Source of the DNA: JAGQWW01 sp041392845
GTDB lineage: Bacteria > Bacteroidota > Bacteroidia > Chitinophagales > Saprospiraceae
Direction of reading: 5' to 3'
Length of the DNA: 64,000 nucleotides
Assembly (NCBI GenBank): GCA_041392845.1
Contig: JAWKLG010000017.1
Span: 1 to 64,000, forward strand
The translations under genes and the position numbers were made by a program. The notes beneath the pieces were generated by a model, which ran no database searches, had not been told where the DNA came from, and saw only the letters and a program-made list of their open reading frames with translations. Shown in pieces: positions 59,198 to 64,000 of this stretch; the first letter of the stretch is position 1, and every line of letters starts with the position of its first letter.

Positions 59198-59716
59198 ATG
59201 GCGCAAATCATCGAAATAAAAGCAAAATGTTCTGATCAAAATCGCATCAGAACCATTCTGAAAGAGAATAATGCCCGCTTTGTAGGGTTGGACCATCAAA
59301 TTGACACCTATTTTAATGTCAATCATGGCAGACTGAAACTAAGACAGGGTAACATTGAAAACACCCTCATCCATTATCATCGGCCCAATCAAAAAGGTCC
59401 AAAACTATCCAAAGTCCTTTTATACAAACCCAATCCTGAGCAAAACCTGAAACAAGTGCTCACTGCCGCCAATGGAGTTTTGGTGGAAGTAGATAAAAAA
59501 AGGGAAATCTATTTCATCGACAACGTCAAGTTTCATCTGGATGTGGTAAAGGGTTTGGGCACCTATGTAGAAATCGAAGCAATTGACCTGGATGAAACCA
59601 TGGGGTTGGACAAAATTCAACAACAATGTGACCACTATATGGAGCTATTTTCTATCAAAGACGATGACCTGATTCAGGTATCTTATAGTGATTTACTATT
59701 GAAATCTGCTCCCTAA
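59198..59716 (+). CDS. CYTH-domain protein (class IV adenylate cyclase/thiamine-triphosphatase type)
   Basis: The 172-residue protein starts MAQIIEIKAKC, the ExExK-like strand of CYTH tunnel enzymes, although the second acidic position is Lys (EIKAK). Typical later parts are DTYFNVNHGRLKLRQG (Arg and Lys for triphosphate), a central EVDKKREIYFIDNVKFHLD, and LGTYVEIEAI (metal-binding Glu). It acts on a triphosphate, probably as a cyclase or tripolyphosphatase. The substrate cannot be told. No signal peptide. Confidence 0.85.
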   Translation: MAQIIEIKAKCSDQNRIRTILKENNARFVGLDHQIDTYFNVNHGRLKLRQGNIENTLIHYHRPNQKGPKLSKVLLYKPNPEQNLKQVLTAANGVLVEVDKKREIYFIDNVKFHLDVVKGLGTYVEIEAIDLDETMGLDKIQQQCDHYMELFSIKDDDLIQVSYSDLLLKSAP

Positions 59717-59796
59717 CCCCCATTCTCTCCATCCCTCTATCTATTTTTAAAAAAACTTTTCTATTTTCATCTTCTTTTCTAAACACCTACGACTCG

Positions 59797-60807
59797 ATGA
59801 ATAACCGTTTCCAACATCTTTTTTTCGGAGAGCTGCTCAAGCGATTCCCAAGAAAGGCAGATGCAGTAGAAGCACTCTCTGAGATGTTCTCTTTGGGAAA
59901 GGATGCTATTTATCGTAGAATGAGGGGTGACTCGGTCCTTACGCCGGACGAATTAAGGGAAATTGCTGTAAAACACAGAATCTCATTAGATTCCCTGGCC
60001 TTCGAAGGGTCTAACTCTGTTTTTTTCAACTTCAATTCCTTTATTAATAAAATTGAAACCTTCGAGGATTTTCTAAAAGGTATTCATGGCAACATAGATC
60101 TGGCGATGAAAATACCGGAGGTTAAAATCAAGTATGCCTCAGCTGAAATTCCGGTTTTCTATTATTGTTTTTTCCCTCAATTGATGTCCTTCAAATTATA
60201 CATTTGGGCTCGGACGGTTTGGGATTTTGAATACCTGGAGCAGGAAAAATTTTCCTTCGACCTCATCAATCCCGGCGTAGTAGATATGATCGAAAGTCTG
60301 GCTGGCAAATACAATGTGATGCCCAGTACGGAGCTTTGGAGCCTCAACATCATGGACAATACCCTCAATCAAATTGAATTCGTATTGGAAAGTGGCTTTT
60401 TTAAAAATATTGAGGATGCCATTGTGCTTTGTAAAAACATGCAAAGCCTGACAGCTCACTTAAGACTGATGGCAGAGACCGGCAAAAAATTCAGTACCAA
60501 AACTGCTCCCGAATTGGCCAAAACGCATTTCGAATTGTACCACAACGAAATGGTTTACACCAACAATACCATCATCATGTCTGCTCCTCATGGCAAGATG
60601 GTCTTTTCAACTTTCGATAGTCCCAACTTCCTTAGCACGACCGAACCACGAATTTGTAACCATGCAGAAAAATGGTTCGACAAAGTGAAAAACAAATCCA
60701 ATCCCATCTCCATGGATGCTGAAAAAAATCGAAACAGCTTTTTCAATAAGTTGGAGAAAAAAGTCAACAACACGCTGCAGAGAATTGAAATGTACCTGGA
60801 AGATTAA
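59797..60807 (+). CDS. Unknown helix-turn-helix protein
   Basis: The 336-residue protein has an N-terminal HTH at about 27-64 (MFSLGKDAIYRRMRGDSVLTPDELREIAVKH), close to Cro/C1-type DNA-binding domains. The long C-terminal part (about 75-336) is helical and has no recognisable domain. It includes aromatic segments (IPVFYYCFFPQLMSFKLYIW) that may form a sensor or dimer core. No membrane helix is clear. It may be a lineage-specific transcription regulator. Confidence 0.7.
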   Translation: MNNRFQHLFFGELLKRFPRKADAVEALSEMFSLGKDAIYRRMRGDSVLTPDELREIAVKHRISLDSLAFEGSNSVFFNFNSFINKIETFEDFLKGIHGNIDLAMKIPEVKIKYASAEIPVFYYCFFPQLMSFKLYIWARTVWDFEYLEQEKFSFDLINPGVVDMIESLAGKYNVMPSTELWSLNIMDNTLNQIEFVLESGFFKNIEDAIVLCKNMQSLTAHLRLMAETGKKFSTKTAPELAKTHFELYHNEMVYTNNTIIMSAPHGKMVFSTFDSPNFLSTTEPRICNHAEKWFDKVKNKSNPISMDAEKNRNSFFNKLEKKVNNTLQRIEMYLED

Positions 60808-60830
60808 ACCTTTTCTTGCTTCAAGATTTA

Positions 60831-60838
60831 TATTTTTG
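60831..60838 (+). promoter_or_regulatory. Candidate -7 element of the thioredoxin-like gene
   Basis: TATTTTTG matches TAnnTTTG about 53 bases before the start codon; no -33 box is clear. Confidence 0.4.
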
Positions 60839-60891
60839 GCCTTTCTCCGAACAATCCGGGGACCTTACTTTTTCTTTTTAAAAATTATAAA

Positions 60892-61452
60892 ATGGCATTT
60901 ACCGAATCTACCATGTTGGAATTAGGAACCACAGCACCTGACTTCAACCTTCCAGATACCGTTTCCGATAAAAATCTCAGTCTGAATGATGTTCGAGGTG
61001 CAAAAGCCACCGTTGTGATGTTTTTATGCAATCACTGCCCTTACGTCATCCATGTCAATCCGGAAATTGTAAGAATAGTAGAGGATTACGAAAAACTGGG
61101 TGTTGGCTTCGTGGGTATCAGCTCAAATGATGTAGAAAATTATCCTCAAGACGGTCCGGATAAAATGAAAATCCATGCCAAGGAAACAGGTTATCAGTTT
61201 CCTTATCTATATGATGAAAGTCAGGAAACCGCCAAAGCATACGATGCTGCATGCACACCTGATTTTTATATTTTCGATGAAAATCTTGCCTTGGTTTATC
61301 GAGGTAGAATCGATGATTCCAGACCCTCTACGGATACTCCACTAACTGGTCGAGATTTAAGAAATGCGCTTGATTCTGTTATAAAGGGAGATCCTGTGCC
61401 TGAGAAGCAATATCCAAGTGGGGGATGTAATATTAAGTGGAAAAAAGGATGA
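60892..61452 (+). CDS. Thioredoxin-family redoxin (AhpC/TSA-like)
   Basis: The 186-residue protein has the thioredoxin-like fold: GTTAPDFNLPDTVSDKNLSLNDV, then VVMFLCNHCPYV, with CxxC at about 46-49 in the CNHC form seen in Bacteroidetes thioredoxin-family proteins. ACTPDFYIFDEN contains the cis-Pro and the end is GCNIKWKKG. It may reduce thiols or act as a peroxiredoxin-like enzyme. No signal peptide, so it is cytoplasmic. A long palindrome follows 8 bases after the stop. Confidence 0.9.
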   Translation: MAFTESTMLELGTTAPDFNLPDTVSDKNLSLNDVRGAKATVVMFLCNHCPYVIHVNPEIVRIVEDYEKLGVGFVGISSNDVENYPQDGPDKMKIHAKETGYQFPYLYDESQETAKAYDAACTPDFYIFDENLALVYRGRIDDSRPSTDTPLTGRDLRNALDSVIKGDPVPEKQYPSGGCNIKWKKG

Positions 61453-61459
61453 GGAATTT

Positions 61460-61527
61460 ACGGTTTACGAATTACGGTTTACGATTTTGAGAAACTTCCC
61501 ATTCGTAACTCGTAATTCGTAAACCGT
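61460..61527. repeat. Heptamer palindrome between convergent genes
   Basis: The left arm (61460-61484, units TTTACGG, TTTACGA, ATTACGG and TTTACGA) and right arm (61503-61527, units ATTCGTA, ACTCGTA, ATTCGTA and AACCGTA) pair over 25 bases with only 2 mismatches around an 18-base loop. Each arm is a heptamer array in its own right. It could act as a bidirectional terminator for the thioredoxin-like and phoH genes. Confidence 0.85.
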
Positions 61528-61536
61528 ACTTCCAAT

Positions 61537-62568
61537 TTATTCTTCTTCCTTTTCAGCTTCCTTCTTTATCCTTTCTGCATCTTCTTTCAGATTTTCATAG
61601 TCCTTTTTCTGTCTGCGTGCTTCGTCTGAACGGTCGTAAGCACGGATGATTTCTTTTACCAGGCGGTGTCTTACCACATCGTCGGCAGTAAGATTTACGG
61701 TTGCAACACCTTCCAATCCTTCCAGAATATGGGTTGCATGACGAAGTCCCGATTTTTGATGAAAAGGCAAATCCACCTGAGACAAGTCACCGGTGATGAT
61801 ACATTTGGCAGAAGGTCCCAACCTCGTTAAAAACATTTTCAACTGGAGGGTGGTAGAGTTTTGAGCTTCATCCAGGATGATAAATGCATTGTCGAGGGTA
61901 CGTCCTCGCATAAAAGCCAGCGGGGCAATTTCGATCACCCGGTTTGCCATGAACTGATTCAGCTTTTCAGCAGGAATCATATCATCAAGTGCATCATATA
62001 AAGGACGCAGATAAGGATCTACTTTTTCTTTTAAATCACCAGGCAAGAACCCCAGGCTTTCACCTGCTTCCACGGCAGGACGCGTCAGAATTATCTTTTT
62101 AACCAGCCTGTTTTTCAATGCTCGTACTGCGATTGCAACTGCTGTATAGGTTTTACCCGTACCCGCAGGACCGATGGCGAAAACGATATCATTGTTTTCG
62201 GTAGCATCAAAAAGCAGTCTTTGGTTATGGGTTTTTGCTTTGATTTCGCGACCATCGCGACCATGAACAATGATTGGATTTTTGGCTCCATTGCTGATTC
62301 TTGCGGCGAAGGGATTTTCACCATGCAAAAGATCCTGTACCATTTGGGTCGATAATTCATGGTTTTGCTTTAAAATTTTAACCATGAGTTCCAGTTTCCC
62401 TTTAGCTTTCTGTGTAAATTTCTTTTCACCGGTAAGCTTAATGGTATTCCCTCTGGAGGTAATGGTAACCTCCGGGTATGCTTTTGCCAGCATGTTTATT
62501 TTTGCGTTTTTTTCACCGAATAACTCCAGCAAATCAACATCTTCTACGGTTAAAACAATTTCACTCAA
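61537..62568 (-). CDS. PhoH-family ATPase
   Basis: The 343-residue protein has an N-terminal KH-like region (about 1-90) and a PhoH ATPase domain. Walker A is GPAGTGKT (about 131-138), RPAVEAGESLGFLPGDLKEKVDPYLRP is characteristic, and Walker B is ILDEAQN (about 226-232). The tail is Lys/Glu-rich and coiled. PhoH proteins bind ATP and RNA; some link to ribosome or stress metabolism. The start is TTG at 62568, as no ATG is nearby in frame. Confidence 0.94.
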   Translation of the reverse strand: MSEIVLTVEDVDLLELFGEKNAKINMLAKAYPEVTITSRGNTIKLTGEKKFTQKAKGKLELMVKILKQNHELSTQMVQDLLHGENPFAARISNGAKNPIIVHGRDGREIKAKTHNQRLLFDATENNDIVFAIGPAGTGKTYTAVAIAVRALKNRLVKKIILTRPAVEAGESLGFLPGDLKEKVDPYLRPLYDALDDMIPAEKLNQFMANRVIEIAPLAFMRGRTLDNAFIILDEAQNSTTLQLKMFLTRLGPSAKCIITGDLSQVDLPFHQKSGLRHATHILEGLEGVATVNLTADDVVRHRLVKEIIRAYDRSDEARRQKKDYENLKEDAERIKKEAEKEEE

Positions 62569-62658
62569 ATTGATACGATACTTTTTGTAAAAGGAATATT
62601 TTGTTGCCTAATAACCCAAAAAGGGCCTGACTTGTTTACTTGGTATTTAAGGACTTTA

Positions 62659-62666
62659 CAAAGATA
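62659..62666 (-). promoter_or_regulatory. Candidate -7 element of phoH
   Basis: On the minus strand TATCTTTG matches TAnnTTTG, about 91 bases before the TTG start. No -33 box at the usual distance. Confidence 0.35.
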
Positions 62667-62735
62667 TTTTACTATTGGAACTTTCTAAAGCCTCCATTAA
62701 AATCAATTTTACATAAAAAGATATATTTTTACGAC

Positions 62736-63221
62736 ATGAACGACCCAACAAGCATAAAAAGTTTCAAGGTCAAAGGAATTGATGGGAAGGAATTGGATTT
62801 TGCATCCTTTGGGGAAAAAAAATTAATGATTGTAAATGTTGCCAGTGAATGTGGCTTTACACCTCAATACAGGCAATTACAGGAATTATACGAATCCTTT
62901 CATGATAAATTGGTCATTGTCGGTTTCCCATGCAATGATTTCGGCAATCAGGAACCAGCTGATGAAAAGGATATTGAAAAGTTTTGCCAGCTAAATTTTG
63001 GCGTAAGTTTCCCACTAACGGAAAAGGTCAAAATATTGGGAAATGAAACCCACCCTGTTTATCAATGGCTTACCCAAAAATCGCAAAATCAACATTCTGA
63101 CAGTGAAGTAAGCTGGAATTTCCAGAAATATTTACTGGATCAGGATGGCCACCTTCAAAAAGTATTGCCTTCTTCCGTTAGTCCTGTCGATCCTGAAGTT
63201 GTGGATTGGGTTTTATCATAA
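62736..63221 (+). CDS. Glutathione peroxidase-like thiol peroxidase
   Basis: ATG at 62736 gives 161 residues; the upstream frame to 62640 is not typical. The active-site Cys lies in NVASECGFTPQY, the Gln in FPCNDFGNQEP and the Trp in SWNFQKYLLD. These are the catalytic tetrad segments of Cys-type GPx. It reduces peroxides, in bacteria usually with thioredoxin. Length is normal. It is divergent from phoH. Confidence 0.94.
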   Translation: MNDPTSIKSFKVKGIDGKELDFASFGEKKLMIVNVASECGFTPQYRQLQELYESFHDKLVIVGFPCNDFGNQEPADEKDIEKFCQLNFGVSFPLTEKVKILGNETHPVYQWLTQKSQNQHSDSEVSWNFQKYLLDQDGHLQKVLPSSVSPVDPEVVDWVLS

Positions 63222-63244
63222 TATAAAAACCGGGGACCGGACAT

Positions 63245-64000
63245 ATGTATTTCAAGGATGTAGTTGGTCAGGAAGATTTAAAAAAGTCACTTTATCAAAT
63301 GGTAAAGGATGACACCCTCCCGCATGCACTCTTATTATTAGGGCCTGAAGGAAGTGGTGGGCTAACCCTGGCTTTGTCCATTGCACAATCCCTGGTATGC
63401 ACCAATAAACAAGAGTCCGATTCCTGTGGGGCTTGCAATGCTTGCAACAAAGCAGCCAAATACATACATCCGGACATTCACTTTTCCTTTCCTACCATTG
63501 GAAAAGATGCGCTAAGTGATGAATCCTTGCCTCAATGGAGACAAGCGCTGGAAGAAAATCCCTACATGAATGCTTTTGAATGGCTTCAAAAACTAGGGGC
63601 AGAAGGAAAGCAGGGGAATATCAATCGAAAAGAATGCGCTCGCATCATTCACAAACTGAATTTCAAATCCTTTGAAAGTGAGAAGCGGGTGATGGTGATG
63701 TGGTTGCCGGAATATTTGGGATTGGAAGGAAACCGTCTTTTAAAAATTATAGAAGAACCACCTGCCAATACCCATTTCATTTTAGTAGCGGAAGATCAGG
63801 ATTTAATTCTCAATACCATTTTATCCCGTTGCCAATTGGTTAAACTTCCTGCTTTGAAAGAGGAAGAAATTCAAACCGCATTGACCCGGAAATTCGGGAT
63901 TGAGGAAGAAAAGGCGCATGGAGTTTCTTTTCTCTCTGAAGGAAATTTCAACTTGGCTTTGCAATATGTGAAACTTTCTGACCAGGGTGCTGAAACCAAC
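63245..64000 (+). CDS. holB: DNA polymerase III delta' subunit, partial
   Basis: ATG at 63245 opens a frame running off the window (252 codons seen). It begins MYFKDVVGQEDLKKSL, then LLLGPEGSGGLTLALSIAQ, where the Walker A Lys of GxxGxGK is Gly, as expected for an ATPase-inactive delta'. A four-Cys zinc knuckle is present (CTNKQESDSCGACNAC). Later comes KIIEEPPANTHFILVAEDQDLILNTILSRCQ, the sensor 1/SRC region. It is part of the clamp loader. The C-terminal part lies beyond the window. Confidence 0.9.
   Translation, partial: MYFKDVVGQEDLKKSLYQMVKDDTLPHALLLLGPEGSGGLTLALSIAQSLVCTNKQESDSCGACNACNKAAKYIHPDIHFSFPTIGKDALSDESLPQWRQALEENPYMNAFEWLQKLGAEGKQGNINRKECARIIHKLNFKSFESEKRVMVMWLPEYLGLEGNRLLKIIEEPPANTHFILVAEDQDLILNTILSRCQLVKLPALKEEEIQTALTRKFGIEEEKAHGVSFLSEGNFNLALQYVKLSDQGAETN

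Noticed and set aside
63245..64000. Walker A without Lys in the delta' subunit
   Set aside because: An inactive ATP site is normal for delta' subunits.

Overview
The window is 64 kb of a moderately AT-rich Bacteroidetes chromosome, most likely from the Saprospiria (Lewinella or Saprospira-like). The evidence is: type IX secretion sorting domains of both type A and type B (gliding-motility C-terminal); giant PKD, HYR and LamG surface proteins; the Bacteroidetes promoter signature (TTTG, about 20 nt, TAnnTTTG) upstream of several genes; an OmpP1/unknown/proS neighbourhood; futalosine-pathway menaquinone synthesis; and a 16S 3' end of Bacteroidetes type. Nothing in the window looks like a prophage, integron, CRISPR array or insertion sequence. 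It reads as core chromosome interspersed with lineage-specific secreted proteins.

Layout. 0-9.4 kb: the tail of an unknown gene, an NRDE protein and a cytochrome P450 (convergent), a 1,665-aa type IX cargo protein with HYR, dockerin-like and cohesin-like parts, and a beta-helix lipoprotein. 9.5-15.5 kb: a complete rRNA operon on the minus strand (16S, tRNA-Ile, tRNA-Ala, 23S, 5S) with two candidate promoters and a terminator. Its 16S-23S spacer carries three tandem copies of a tRNA-Ala 3'-half-like unit. 15.5-20.2 kb: FadL-type porin, Asn/Arg-rich secreted protein, proS. 20.3-26.2 kb: SRAP protein, small membrane protein, mutL, rhomboid, M29 aminopeptidase and a degenerate exonuclease-like protein. 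26.4-31.9 kb: a huge PKD adhesin with a frameshifted N-terminus and a pappalysin-like protein lacking its catalytic Glu. 32-46 kb: DUF983, DoxX-like, alkaline phosphatase, CotH-like, PLP decarboxylase, sugar nucleotidyltransferase, queG, mqnC, two related LamG proteins flanking a YbaB gene, and outer-membrane barrels. 46-51.4 kb: a lysE-uvrB-acyltransferase operon, a 54-aa membrane protein and nadC. 51.7-58.3 kb: small lipoproteins, then about 3-4 kb in which successive genes (OmpA-like, TonB receptor, a type IX cargo protein, an orphan C-terminal fragment) are all broken by indels. 58.3-64 kb: porin, CYTH protein, HTH regulator, thioredoxin-like, phoH, glutathione peroxidase and the start of a DNA polymerase III delta' gene.

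Two observations stand out. First, downstream of tRNA-Ala in the rRNA operon there are three approximately 61-nt repeats. Each keeps the tRNA 3' end with encoded CCA, but replaces the T-arm by a 7-bp hairpin; one copy shows a compensatory base-pair change. Second, several intergenic gaps contain period-7 (heptanucleotide) arrays of at least three different unit sequences. One array supplies the stop codon of a gene, and one pair forms a 25-bp stem between two convergent genes.

Limits: all calls are by eye. Family assignments rest on motifs and overall resemblance, not on searches. Promoter calls rest on short consensus matches. RNA ends are accurate to a few bases only.
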